Shown one piece after another: positions 11,130 through 22,400 of a DNA stretch of 64,000 nucleotides. The notes beneath the pieces were generated by a model. The model made no database searches and was not told the DNA's origin. It saw only the letters and a program-made list of their open reading frames with translations. How positions within the stretch are numbered: the stretch's first letter is position 1; each line of letters begins with the position of its first letter. This stretch comes from Dipteris shenzhenensis (taxonomy: Eukaryota > Polypodiophyta > Polypodiopsida > Gleicheniales), in NCBI GenBank assembly GCA_047967505.1, contig CM106540.1, one strand, 5' to 3'. A program made the position numbers and the translations under genes.

Positions 11130-12444
11130 GGGGTGGTGCAGTCTCGGGGTGCCCTGCCTGGGGTGGAGAAGGGGAAGGAGGCTGAGGGGTAGGCAACTCA
11201 GACTCCACGGAAGCGACTAGCGGGGGGGCAGAGGAGGGGGAGTGGGGGCTACACGCGGCTGAGGAACCACCGGTGCAGCTGACACTACGGAAGAGCTGAG
11301 AGGGGCGAGGGAGGAGGGATGCTCGGGCTGGGACTGGGGCTGAAGAGGAAGAGGAGGGGGCTGAAGAGGAAGAGGCGGGGGTTGAAGCTGCGGGTCAGGA
11401 AAAGGGGGCTGCGGCTGGGGTAGGGGCTGGGGCTGAGTGGAAGGGAGCTTGGGATTGGAAGAGAGGGGGACCTGAGGCTGCGAAGGGTGGGCTACATACA
11501 AAGAAGAAGCTCTCCCAGGACCCTGGGGCAACTACCTGTCAGGTCTTTGAGGCGCTGCTGCAGGTTGGGTAACCTCTGCCTCCTTGCCTTTGTCAGAAGT
11601 CTTCTTATTCTTTCCTCTTTTCCTTCTGACCTCCTCGGTCCAGCCACTAGCCACCTCTGGACTGGACTCCGGCTGCCTCTACTCCTCCTGACGTGGCTGC
11701 TCGGAGGGAGGGGGAGGGGGCTGTGGGGGGGGGCGGGGGGGCCCGAGAGGAGCTGGAGAAGCGTGGACAAGCAGCAGCCAGGTGCCCAAAGCCGTGACAC
11801 CTCAGGCACTGGCCTGGCTGTCCTATGACTACCATGCTCTGAGTAATGCTGCCAGCATCTGTCACGATCTCAATCACTACAGGGAGGGACGCAGGGTCTG
11901 CCACAGCCACACAGACTCTGGGGGCTCCTGCCGCAGCAACCGCATCGACGAAAGTGTCATGCATCACCCAGCCAAAGTGGGAACCCAGGTCCTTGACTAT
12001 CGGCCGCAACTCAGCAGCAAGGCCTAGAAAAACTAGCATCACTGGGTGGCGAGGTATGCAGAAACGAGCATCAAAGTCCGCTGCGCTGAATCCTCGGTAC
12101 CAAGGGACTATCATGATGTTCTTTCCATCCACAGATGTGGGGGAACCAGCAATCAGGTTGCTTGCAGCTTTCGCAGTGGAGAGTTTAAGCCAGAAGATGC
12201 CCCTTCCCATAAGGGTCACCTCCTCGATGTGGCTGCCCTCTAGCAAAAGAGTGGATTGAAGCCAATCCCTGATGGCTGGTCTAGAGGGAGAGTGTCCAAT
12301 GACTCTGCCATAGACTAAAGTGAGGGCAAAGTCATTGGCAACCTGTTGTACCCGAGACGACTGTTGCTCTATCAAGATCACGTGGTAGGCATCTGGAGAG
12401 GGAGGGTCCAGCTGGGCCTCCGATTCCGGGCAGGGAGCTGCCAT
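11130..12444 (-). pseudogene. LINE ORF1 (DUF4283-like RNA-binding protein with CCHC knuckle)
   Basis: ORF1 proteins of plant LINEs coat the LINE RNA. From the ATG at 12444 (MAAPCPESEAQ) about 265 residues are open to the stop at 11647. A DUF4283-like region includes GRGIFWLKL and ADFDARFCIPRHPVMLVFLG, and a single zinc knuckle reads CLRCHGFGHLAAACP. A proline/serine-rich tail follows, continuing in other frames to about 11130. The open frame reaches upstream to 12846, but that part is a proline-rich translation of the repetitive 5' region, so the internal ATG is preferred. Confidence 0.8.
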
Positions 12445-12539
12445 ACTGCCAAGACAAACTGCAAGACCTCCGATGAGGAAGAGGCTGCCACCAAAAAAGG
12501 GGGGGAGAATAGACGAGGGATGGAGCCTGGGTGTGACGG

Positions 12540-12960
12540 AGGAGGATAAGGCGAGGCGAAGCGAGGCGGGGGGCGGAGGAAGAGGAGGCGATGGCGGGGT
12601 GAGGCAAGGCGGCGGGTATAGGGCAGGGGGCGAGGCGAGGGTGTGACGAGGCGAGGGCGGAGGGCAGAGGTCAAAGGTGAGGGTGGAGGTCGGGGCGAGG
12701 GCGGAGGGTGGAAGGCAGAGGGCGGAGGTCGAAGGCGAGGGCAGAGGGCAGAGGTCAAAGGCGAGGGCGAAGGGCGGCGGCGGAGGCGAGGGCATAGGGC
12801 GGAGGCGAGGCATGGTGGCGAGGGGCGAGGGGCAAGGCGAGGGCATGGTGGCGGAGGCAAGGCGAGGGGCGCGAGGCGAGGGTGAGGGGCGAGGGCGAGG
12901 GGCAAGGGGTGCGAGGCGAGGGCGTAGGTGAGGCGGAGGAAGGTAGGGAGGTAGAGGCTA
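12540..12960. repeat. GC-rich purine minisatellite in LINE 5' region
   Basis: Short units of the type ggcgaggg and ggagggcagaggtcaaaggcg recur about twenty times. On the LINE coding strand this is a pyrimidine-rich leader of CGCC/CTCGCC units, before ORF1. Many L1-like elements carry tandem monomers in this place, where their promoter lies; promoter function here is inference. Confidence 0.7.
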
Positions 12961-13010
12961 CGGAGAGGGGGAGGAGGGCTCACAGGAGCTCGTTGGGAAC
13001 CAACTACATC

Positions 13011-13025
13011 GCAAATGGTCGTCAA
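13011..13025. other. LINE target-site duplication, right copy
   Basis: GCAAATGGTCGTCAA pairs with 6836-6850. Inside the gypsy frame it encodes the LTIDDHL end of a conserved-looking stretch, so the LINE landed in the coding region of the host element. Confidence 0.85.
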
Positions 13026-16000
13026 TGGTGAGGGACACCTCTAGGATGATTGCTAAGGCTTCACTGTATCTTGCACTTTCCTTGAGTGTTTTGTCATAAC
13101 TGCTTTGCATAATTGATGCATGTCTGTCCAAGGCTCTGATGAATGTTTCCTGGCTTGTCCATTTGATTTTAGAGTTTCTATTGATTAATGGCCAATTGCG
13201 AGGAGCATCTACATTATCTAGATCATGATGATTGGCATCCCACCGGTAGTGACAGGGCACTGCTTCAAATGTGGGATGCATGCGAAAGGAAGATGGAGCC
13301 TGCATGTATTCAAGGAGGTACTTTTCATTGAGCAGCTTTGGTCTACACCAAGCAGGTTATGGCTGCAATTTCATGCCAATGTCTGGAGTGATTTGTGCTT
13401 AGTGGATACTCATTGAAATTCCAAAGAGGTCCCATCCTCCTCTTGACTACATATTTGGGTATTGCCTCCAAAAATCACCAATGGGATTACCAGGCATGGG
13501 AATCCTATCTGGATCTTGTTGCAACTCTCGTGTGGGTGTGCAAATTGGATTATCCAATTCTTGAAGCTCCTTGATGGAATCATTAATGGTGTTTTCCATT
13601 GAAAACTCAAGGGAGATTGGAGGAACATGTGGTCTTGGGGGAGAGGAAGAGGTTATAGGGGAAAAGCTTGAGGTCAAAGCAAGTAGTGAATTTGAGAAGG
13701 TAGAAGTAGGGATGTGTGTGGAAAGTGGAGGGAGAGAAGGGAAAATTGATTTAGCAACTTGATAATCCTCAAGGGATGGATTGTCAAGTGTTGGAAAAAA
13801 GTTAGGTGTAACTGGATGATAGGAGTTAGATTCTTGGATTAGGCGATAGTGTTGAGAGGCATGGGCAAAGAGGCATGGCAAGGAATATGGATTAGCGTGG
13901 ATTTTTGGAAAGGTATGGAGGATAGTACTAGAGTTAGGGAGGGATGTGAGTAGATTAGAATAGAGAGTGGCAAGATATGGGAGATTAGATTGAAGGCAGA
14001 CCACATATTTCTCTAGCAGAGCCTTGTCGCTTTTGGTAGGCATTGACAACTTTAATTTTGGATTTTTTAAGGAGTTATATCCGATGGAAGTTGCTGGTGA
14101 TTGTTGTAGTAAAGGTAGGAGTCTGGCTACTACTCAAAGAGGGGGCTTCCCATCAAGCATTCATATAGTGGTATTGCATCAGCCTTTATCTGTATGAGAT
14201 CTGCATGCACGGAGAGACAGAACACATTCTTCTCATCTTCATCCATATGATGGCATAGATCTCGGAGAGTCTTGGTGCTTACTGGTCTGGTCCAATCAAG
14301 ACGAGATACTACATGTAACATTTTGATTTGCAAGTGTTTCCAGAGTATCGTATTCTTCCTTCAAGGTGATCCTCTTGCTGGAGGATTACAAGAAGCTTTT
14401 GGTATAATGTAGTGATGCCTTGTAGTAGAAGATCTTGTGTTGATCCCTCCGCATCGTTATCGGCTTGACCTAGTAGTTGAATTTCCAACTTGGAAATTAT
14501 TGCATTTTGATTTTGCCATTCCATGCACTTGTCTTTATACTTACCCAATGTGGAGGTGTATGCAAGCTTTAGACTATTGAATTGTTGAGCTGCTTTTGGA
14601 TGCCCTGGAAATTGATCATTAAGCACGCGGAGTTGGAGTATCTCTTGATCTTGAGTGTCCAATTCTACTTTGGTGTGCACAAGTATCTCACTTGATGCCA
14701 TGCATTCCTTCTCTAGTCCTTGAATTTGATGTTTACCATCTTTGAGGTTGTTTTGCAACTCATTGTTTGTGTCTAATGTGGCATGGAGCTGATCCTCTTT
14801 AAGTAGTAATCTTTCATTTAAGCGCACCAATTCCTTCTTGATATCATTACAAGTGGCTTGCATATGGGAGAGGGATAACTTGACCTTTTCCTTTTGGTTC
14901 AAGGCATTAGATAGCTGTAGGTATATTTCTTGGAGAGAAACCGTGGCTTGTAGGGCATCCTTTCTACTTTTTGCTAGAGCATTTTGTGCAAGGAGCTGTT
15001 GCTGCATTTGTTCTGCCATGCTTTCCTTGAGCTTCATAATTTTAGTCTTGGCACTTTGCAACTTGGATTGGAGTGATGGGAGCATCTGTCTTTCCATTTC
15101 TCTTTCCTACTCATCTGACGCCATGGTAGCAAATAATTGAGACGATTTTTGTAACTGTTGGCTGTGATGTTGTATGATTTGGAATGTGCTATGGCCTTGC
15201 TTGTATTGGACATACAGTTGACTCCCATGTGCCCTCCCATGTGCCCATGCGGAATTTTGATCTATTTCTTGAACAACAGCATGTTGTATGGTTCTACTAG
15301 AGACATTTGGGGGTTGTGACTCTAGAGTCATGGAGCCATCAACGTTGGTGACTTGTGATTCCTAGAGAGGCATGCTATTTGGCTCTCTTTAAAAGTCATC
15401 ATGTGGCATGGTATCCTCTTGGATTTCCACATTCGAGTCCTTCTATTGCGGGAGCAAGACTAAACTGAGTTGCAGTATTCTTTGGCCTTCCATGCTATCC
15501 GCATTGAGAGTAGGTGGAGAGTCTAATTCCCATTCTGGTGATAATATCAATGTTTCAAAGTCCTCTATATCTTGTGTTGAGAGGGGTGTAGAGTCATCCT
15601 CTTGCTCTATTACAAACCCAATTATTATGGCCAATAGATGGGCAATGTAGCTTTTGCCATTATGTGTAGTTTTTTACTGACATATAGTTTTTTCTCACTC
15701 TTGTATGATTGAAAATGCCAGCCAAAAACTTAGCTGCCTCTTTGCATATGGGATCCAGAATCATATCATGGCGTATTCCCCCGCTTTGTGACTTTGTGGT
15801 AGGTGGGAATAAATTCTGAACTTCAGAGGATCTTGCATCCAAATGTTTCTTTGGATATTATTCTTGTACCTTTGAAAGTGAGAAAGCCTCTTACATAGTG
15901 GATCTACTGAGGTAGATATGTAAGGGCTTTTCTTTATATGTTACTGTGCCATACTTATCTTTCTCCAACTCTCTGCTTTTATATGATGTTATGAATTGAC

Positions 16001-16469
16001 AAATGTATCTCGTCATAGCAGGTGTTGGTAAAAAGGATTTTAGCTTCTCAAAAAGACTACCTAGTACCTTTAACTGCAAGAAGTTGTAAGCATTGGGTGA
16101 CATGGTGAACGTTGAGACGCGTGGCCATACAAGCTGTATTGTTCCATTTGTTGCTAGCTCTTTGTTGGTCTAGTCCTCAAGGTGTTCTGCATCTGCATCC
16201 TGCATAGTCAATTGCTCTACCTCAATTTCTCCTGCCTCTAGTATCCCTTGGTTCTGTGGCATTTCTTCTTGGCATGTTGCATTTATTTGCTCATCAGTAT
16301 CACTACTCAGAACCACTAGTCGTGGTCATTTTGGTGCTGACCTCTGGGTTGGTGATTTTGGACCGTGTCCTTCTTGAATTTGGTAATTTGAGGAGGGCTG
16401 TTGAGGTTGAGGCTTTGGCCGTTTAGCATGGTGTCGCTTTGCCAATGGCGTTGTAGGAATTTTCCCCAT
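13026..16469 (-). pseudogene. Unidentified long coiled-coil frame after integrase in the gypsy element
   Basis: I do not recognise this protein. On the minus strand a broken frame can be followed from the ATG at 16469 (MGKIPTTPLAKRHHAKRPK, strongly basic and proline-rich). It runs through an acidic stretch, then TMSPNAYNFLQLKVLGSLFE, then a 262-residue open coiled coil at 15097-14309 (heptads rich in Leu, Gln, Lys and Glu, e.g. KLQSAKTKIMKLKESMAEQM). It goes on through LRDLCHHMDEDEKN, a Ser/Pro/Thr-rich part at 14049-13447, and a C-terminal piece with NWPLINRNSKIKWTSQ and ALDRHASIMQSSYDKTLKES. Total coding potential is about 1,100 codons. Position between integrase and 3' LTR is where env-like or accessory ORFs sit in Athila/Tat-type elements; no membrane segment was seen. 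Stops and frameshifts show decay. Confidence 0.6.
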
Positions 16470-16869
16470 CTTATTGGACTGTTTTCACCCTGGCATTGCA
16501 CACATGAATAAGGTTCTAGTTTGACAGTGCCAATATAGTGCCATGTGCCAAGAGTGCATGTTTCTTTTGTGCATGGCTAATGCATTTTACTCTTTTTGTG
16601 ATGAGGGTGCTATGTGTGTGGATCAAAACAAGTATCTCTTGGGGCTTTTATTTGTGCAATTTATTCATGGTGCTCAAAACGTGTGGGTGCGCTATGCATA
16701 ACTAGTGAGGTGGGCATTCCTCCTATGTGCTTAATTTGCTAAGGGAATCATAAGGCAGCAAGGACTCAGTCATCACCTCTGAGCCCTAGGTTGAAATTGA
16801 TTGAAGCTACCTATATGTGCGAAGGCGTACATATGCTAGTGAGTGCTCGTGATACAATCTAGTCCTTAC

Positions 16870-17240
16870 TATGGAAGACTTGTGCCCCCCAAATCTTCAA
16901 AATTATGGGGGATGGCTTGCATGTAGATGTAGTAGTGCTTCAGTCGGCTCCCGTTTATTGTTGTTGTGAACTGGACTACATCCAGTGTTTCTAGTAGCAC
17001 AGCTCTGATGGGATTCAATTTTTTGACTCTATAAAGTCCTTGACCTAGAAATTTGAGCTTGCCCTTATGGACTTTGGTATTGTACAGCAGAACCAGGTCA
17101 CCTTCCTTGATGCTTTGTCTTTGAGGTTTCTATCAAACCATGCCTTCCTTCTTTGTTTTTCTGTTGTCATGGCATGGTACGCAACTAATCTGGTCTATGT
17201 ATGCTTCTCTAATTGGTAGAGTCTTTCTATCAGTGATGCA
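16870..17240 (-). pseudogene. Gypsy integrase C-terminal domain remnant
   Basis: On the minus strand one reads QRRKAWFDRNLKDK, then after a one-base shift SIKEGDLVLLYNTKVHKGKL, then LGQGLYRVKKLNP, LLETLDVVQF and NGSRLKHYYI. This is the standard end of plant gypsy integrases (basic helix, GDLVLLY beta strand, GPF-like segment, NG.RLK.Y ending). It fixes the superfamily and coding strand of the 13.5-kb element. The catalytic core, RT and protease are absent upstream, where the sequence switches to LTR-derived DNA at about 17244. Confidence 0.8.
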
Positions 17241-17243
17241 TGA

Positions 17244-17536
17244 TTATGATTCGATCTTTTCTACATATGATTTTGGCTATCCTCATCCTTTAAGATTTAT
17301 CATACCATCTTTCACGCTTAAGATATTACAAGCGGAGCTTTGCTGCTACTCTACACACACAATGCTCTCATAGTTGTTGTCCTAGACTGCACTTTTGGCC
17401 CTTGTTACCACAGGGTTAACAACTCCCCTAGACCGTGGTTCACCACAAATGTTCTCTCTGTTTTACCCAACATGTATAAATATCTCTCAATGGAATAAAG
17501 CTCCCACTCTTTGGGGTCCAGTATTCTTTGGCCAAA
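17244..17536. repeat. Rearranged LTR-derived segment next to the 5' LTR
   Basis: 17244-17421 repeats the last about 180 bp of the LTR (ends cagggttaaca) and continues with the internal/PPT-like bases actccccta. 17459-17526 is an inverted copy of the LTR block around 6020-6085 (aaccccaaagaatgggagct region). It therefore holds one direct and one inverted LTR fragment where leader, gag and pol should be. Confidence 0.75.
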
Positions 17537-18714
17537 TGTTGTCTCTGTTTTACCCAAGTGCAGGTTTCGAGGGTGTTGGTCACCTACAGTTGTGTCGTTT
17601 CTTGTTGTAGCATAGGTGTTCACAAGTGTAGCATAGGTCCTCAGGTCGTGTTCTAATGAGAGGTGTAGGCTAAAGTGTGGAAAGCAGATCTCATGTGTGC
17701 GTGAATGAGAAAGAGGGCTTGATTATAACAATTGATGGAGGATCTCACCTCCATGGGAGTTCAAGGGTTTAGAAGGGGATTTCAGGGTTCGAAATGGGGA
17801 CATGGTTGAGAGAGCTAACTAGGAGTAGAGGGTTCAGAGGGGGTTGTAGGGTTTAGGAGGAGTCTAAGGTTGAGGAGTGGAGAGCTATTCTCCTCTGCGG
17901 ATTCGAGGGGTAAGGGTTGAGGAGGAGGGAGGGAGGGAGGAGGAGGAGGAGGAGGGAGGAGGGAGGAGGAGGAGAAGGGAGGAGGAGGAGGGAGGAGAAG
18001 GAGGGAGGAAGGAGGAGGAGGAGGAGAGAGAGGAGGAGGAGGAGGAGAAGGGAGGAGGAGGAGGAGGAGGGAGGAAGGAGGAGGAAGGAGAAGGAGATGG
18101 GAGGAGGAGGAGGAAGGAGGAGGAGGAGAAGGAAGGAGGAAGGGGGAGGAGGAGGTTGGGGGAGGAGGAGATGGAGGAGGGAGTACAAGGGTAGAGAGTG
18201 CAAGGGTAAGGGCACGCTAGAACATGATAGTGTAAGAGAGCATGGACGCAATGGAGATCAATCGCATGAACACAATAGTGAGCTTGAACACTGAACCCCA
18301 AAGAGTGGGAACTTCATTCAATTGAGAGATATTTATATATGTTGGTCAGTACACAATCTGTAGGTACCTCCGTGGTGGGACCTCTTTTGTAGGATACCTT
18401 TTGGACAAGAGTCCCTCCACTTTTGCGGGGGACCTTTTGGGTCTCTACACAAAGTGGAGGGACCTCCGAAAGTGTAGGCTTTTAGTCTTTCTCTCTCTAG
18501 ATTTAGTATTTCTCTCTCTAGATCCTGAATTTTCAAGTATGATTGGATCCTTTCTAGAGAGGTTTTTGGCTATCCTCATCCTTCAACATTTATCATACCA
18601 TCTTTTAGGCTCAAGATATTACAAGCGGAGCTTTGCCGCTACTCTACACACACAATGCTCTCATAGTTGTTGTCCTAGACTGCACTTCTGGCCCTTGTTG
18701 CCATAGGGTTAACA
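17537..18714 (-). repeat. LTR of the 13.5-kb gypsy element (5' LTR, right copy)
   Basis: About 1.18 kb, TG...CA-ended and colinear with 5215-6525. The differences are scattered substitutions plus length changes in the GGA tract (17919-18183) and in the tttgggtctctacacaaag repeat. CCCAT follows at 18715-18719, matching 5210-5214. Confidence 0.8.
17919..18183. repeat. Polypurine (GGA)n-rich tract inside the right LTR
   Basis: About 265 bases of GGA/GAG repeats, the shorter counterpart of 5597-5925. Open frames across it on either strand are artefacts of the repeat. Confidence 0.9.
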
Positions 18715-18719
18715 CCCAT

Positions 18720-19689
18720 TAATGAATGGAGGCATGCTTAAAGGGAGGACTCCCAAAATAGGTTGATATCCATTTGTATAGACATCATCCTCATCTATTA
18801 TTATATTCCTTGATGTCCCTCTCCCTCACTCCATGGTGTCTCTCCTTCCTACTTCCCTTCTCCTTTCCCTCCCTCTTCCTCTAGATGTTTCTCACTTCAA
18901 TGAACATCCTATCCCACACACTACCTTGTAATAGTTTTTCTCCCTGTTCCTTACCTGCCTTTGGGTTACACCTTTGGGCTACTTGGATTGAGAATCTCCA
19001 CATGGATTTGGATTCATGACTTCTCTTTCTCCCCCTTCCTTTCCATATTCCTTTTTAGCTTCAATCTTTAGTTTTATATTCTTTAAGGAATAAATTGAAA
19101 TCTCTTTTAGTTTGCTTATCTGTTCTTGCTTTCTTTTGTCTGTCTTTCCTCTAGTAAATCACCCCTCTTCTTCTTCTTTTCTTAGATTAGGACCCGGGGG
19201 ATTCATAGGGGGAAACTTATGATGTCATGTGAGTGTACAATAGGGGGTTTTTTTGAAATGAGGCATAAGCTTATACATCAGGGGTGGGTGCCCTTTTTAT
19301 TTTTTCCCAATATTGAATTTAAGTTAGGGGGGCCATGCCGTATTTAAAAGGGGTGGACATAGTATAGGCTACCAAGGGTAACTAGTTCGAACAAGTTTGG
19401 TTTTGTGTATGGTTTTAAATAGTCATAGGGAAAGTAATCTAAATTTGCTTATTGTGTAATCTAAATGTTTGAGAAAGAGCGCAGATTTAAGGAAAGGGGG
19501 GGGACATAATAGAATTTTGGTGGTACCTTATAAGCTTAAATAGGGATGTTTTATCATCCTACGTGGATCTTAAATAGGGGGTTTTCTTAAACTTCATGCA
19601 CGCAGGTGACCTCCCCCTTTAATGAAGAGTGAATCCCCCAGGGATTAGGAAAACGCCCATTCTCAAAGGTGGCCTCTCTCCCTCTCCCT

Positions 19690-19738
<49 letters not shown>

Positions 19739-20214
19739 CCTCCACAGATTCTCCATCACTCTCCGCACTCCTTATTTCTACCCTGCTCTCACAAGCGGGT
19801 CCCCTCTCTCCCTATTCTTCTTTCCAAACTTCATATACAATGATAGTTGAGATTGTATACCACTTTACACACACATAAACCTATGCACGGATTAATCTTA
19901 CTCCATGAGAATCAAATAGCACTTCCCTTTAGTTGATGGTCTCATATATATGATACATTGATTTCCTTAACCATGGCAAATATTTGGTGAATTACCAATT
20001 GATTTGCCTTCCCACAATCTTTTGAATTTTTTCCTAAAGAGATTTCCCTCATGTTGTCACAAAAGATCATAGTAGCTTGCCTTGGGCTAATTGAACTTCA
20101 TGTAGAAGCCTTGACAGGAATATTTCTTTGTATTCATATTTGAATAGAGCAATTTACTCTTCTTTTGTTCTTAAAAAGCAATTGTGTCTTGCTTGTTTAT
20201 GTAAATGTTGATCG
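18720..20214. other. No gene seen; AT-rich with a (CT)n microsatellite
   Basis: Nothing recognisable as coding. Pyrimidine-rich stretches occur at 18800-19170. A clean (CT)n/(CCCTCT)n microsatellite spans about 19673-19740, and G-runs are scattered over 19190-19650. Confidence 0.6.
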
Positions 20215-21900
20215 ATTAAGAATTACAACCATTTGTTGACTTTGCCTCTTTACCTTCACCCCAATCTATATCATAGAGTCCAATAAGAAGTGGCCTTTGA
20301 ACTGTATTTTTCATATCAAAAAGTTGATGGTTCTTTGTATATTTAAGACACTTGAAGATTTTCTTCATCAATGTCCAATGATTCTCATGGGCTTTCAATA
20401 AATTGATTGACCAAGCCTATTGCATAACTAAATGTTTGGTCTAGTTGCTATCTTGAGAAAATTCAATTTGCCAACTACTTATTGATATGATATTTGAAGG
20501 AAAAAATGGTTGTTGATATAATGTAGCACCTTGAAATCTCAATCTTAAAAGTGTTGCAACATCTTTCAATCAGAGTGTTGATAAATCTTGTGTTTCATCA
20601 TGTTGAGTGATTTGAGCGTTTCATCAATGTATCTTCTTTTGATTGAAAGAGATCCCATCTCAATGTCTAGAATTTTAATTTTTAACATATCTCTCATGTC
20701 AAACTACCATCATAAAATTTATTTAAACTCATTGCTTGCTATGCTTAGATAATTTATATAAACTACAATGATTGTTAGGTTTCCATCTTAACTTAACCCA
20801 TGATCATCTTCACATTTGACAAATTCTTGTGACTTGATGTATCAGTCTTGTTGCACCAAGCTCTTAGGGCCTACTTTAAATTTCATTCGATTTGCATGTC
20901 ATATGCTCTTTTCCTTCTATGTCGAAACATAGTGCTAGCTACATCAGGCCTCTTTGTATAGATCTCTCTTGAAAAAGGACATCAATTTCATGATCATGCA
21001 AGTCCAATGTGCATGACTTATTCTTTATAATGCCTTACTATTCTTCACAATTATCAATACTCCATAAACCAGGAACCAAATTGTTTTGCATAGTGTCCTT
21101 AGTTCTTCAATGATATCTTATACATTGTACCATCTTTCACACTATGGGAAAGAATTTCCTTGTGATTGAACTTATGAATTTCTTCTTCTCAAAGAGAACT
21201 TGATTTTTTTATTAGCAATTCTTGACATAAAAAACAGTTGGTGCATATATCATTTTACAAATATTTCTTTATAAACCATCATAGAGAGATCTTCTATGCC
21301 TTCAATAAGTAGCTTGCAGTCATCACCAAGGTAAAGTTTTGAGGTTCTCTTGATTGACGTGAACTAATAGTTTTTGAAGGTCATATGAATGTATGCTACA
21401 AGGATCTAAGTCTAATGTAAGACATATTTGAAATCAATTTTCGAAGTGTAAAATACTCTATGCAATAATAGCTTTTGACATTGTCGAGGATAAATTTTAT
21501 GCTTGAATTACCTCACCTATCAACTCTTCTTGAGTATTGTTATTACTAAAATCAACTACAATGTCATGCAACACTTTGGTCTTTCTAAGTTACACTCTTG
21601 TCCTCTCTATTTGCAACAATTTCTCCTTTGACCAACTATCTCTTGCAATATAACCCTCTTTTCTATAGTCGTGATGCATCACCTTTGGATTTAACTGATT
21701 TGGTTTGTGCTTGCTGGCCAATTTTCCTTTTACTAATTATCATGGCCTTGGCAATTTAACTGTAAAACTTTTTTCTTTGCCTTTAAATTTGGTTTCTGAC
21801 ATTAAGTCTCTTAGTACATTGCTTCCATCAAATCCATACCATTGGCTTCTCTTGAAACAAAATTGTCATAAATGCATTTGATGGTATCTAAGCCTCACGT
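20215..21900 (-). pseudogene. Decayed copia pol fragment
   Basis: Minus-strand reading gives copia landmarks in order. Near 21330 there is a protease/integrase-side stretch with YLGDDCKLLIEG. At 20850-20600 come RT pieces: DGNLTIIVVYIN (the Y.DD palm motif with both aspartates lost), FDMRDM, and RRYIDETLKSLNMM. At 20398-20216 the RT-RNase H linker reads ENHWTLMKKIFKCLKYTKN, followed by LLIGLYDIDWG. Integrase is largely missing. No LTRs were seen. Many stops: an old dead copy. Confidence 0.7.
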
Positions 21901-22019
21901 AAAAAAATTATATGAATTTTTAGAGCCTTAAAAGACTTCGAAATGGGAATGCCCTTAGTAGTACAAGGTTCCAAATCACATAGGATTGGGGAAAGGGGGT
22001 AGTTTTTCCATTTAGGAGC

Positions 22020-22400
22020 TCTCAATGCCTAACATGAACAAGGTTCCTCATTAAAAGCTGGGACCACATGGGGTTTAAGGTTTAGGAAAACCTTTGTGAC
22101 CCAAGGTGCTGAGAGCTTGAAAGCTCCCTATTGAATATCTACAACCCTCAACGCTCCTTTAGCCTTGGGCTTAGAACATAAGGACCATTCACCTAGGGAT
22201 ACCCTCATTCTATTAGTTCTCCAACCACATAAGAAAGACCTACGTTCCCAAATAAATTTCTTAAGAATAGCCTCCCCCCAACTAGATTCGCTTGTAAGCT
22301 TCTAGATTGTTTTGAACATGTCAAGGAGCCATTCCCATCTTTCATTGAGCATCAAATTCCATTGGAATCCCAAGTAGTCTAGCAAGAGTCCTAAGTGAGC
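22020..22400 (-). pseudogene. Possible LINE ORF2 C-terminal fragment
   Basis: The minus strand reads LLDYLGFQWNLMLNERWEWL, then SSWGEAILKKFIWERRSFL and KPKAKGALRVVD. The layout resembles the post-RT part of plant LINE ORF2 (a segment ending FLW, then a PK.KGGLG.ID motif). There is no target duplication or tail, so it is a scrap. An alternative is a chance resemblance in decayed DNA. Confidence 0.4.

Larger units (their letters stand above)
6851..13010 (-). mobile_element. Nearly full-length L1-like LINE nested in the gypsy element
   Basis: The unit is 6,160 bp, bounded by a 15-bp target duplication with one mismatch. The 3' end (low coordinates) has a poly(A)-type tail. Reading the minus strand: a GC-rich repetitive 5' region (about 12445-13010), ORF1 (12444 to about 11130) with a CCHC knuckle, then ORF2 with endonuclease (10430-9570), a reverse transcriptase lacking its front half (9558-9013) and a C-terminal zf-RVT region (about 8985-6950). 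Frameshifts, stops and an internal deletion make it inactive. Base composition is clearly richer in G+C than the host element. Confidence 0.9.
5215..18714 (-). mobile_element. Gypsy-type LTR element, internally deleted, with a nested LINE and a long ORF after integrase
   Basis: Two LTRs starting TGTTGTCTCTG and ending GTTAACA (+ strand view) bound the unit, with a 5-bp target duplication outside. The coding strand is minus: integrase C-terminus (about 17240-16870), then a long unidentified frame (16469 down to 13026, continuing left of the nested LINE), then a purine run CCAAGGGAG at 6526-6536 directly before the 3' LTR (left copy). gag, protease, RT, RNase H and most of integrase are missing; in their place is a rearranged LTR-derived segment (17244-17536). 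Without the LINE the unit is about 7.3 kb. Integrase-last pol order supports gypsy. The element is not autonomous in this state. No convincing primer-binding site was found next to the 5' LTR. Confidence 0.75.

Noticed and set aside
12378-13025. Proline-rich frames at the 5' end of the large LINE
   Set aside because: They read through a tandem purine/pyrimidine minisatellite in several frames at once; ORF1 coding begins at 12444.
19183-19650. A possible small MITE with ends gattaggacccgggggattc and gaatcccccagggattagg
   Set aside because: The inverted match is short and imperfect, and there is no target duplication or second copy in the window.
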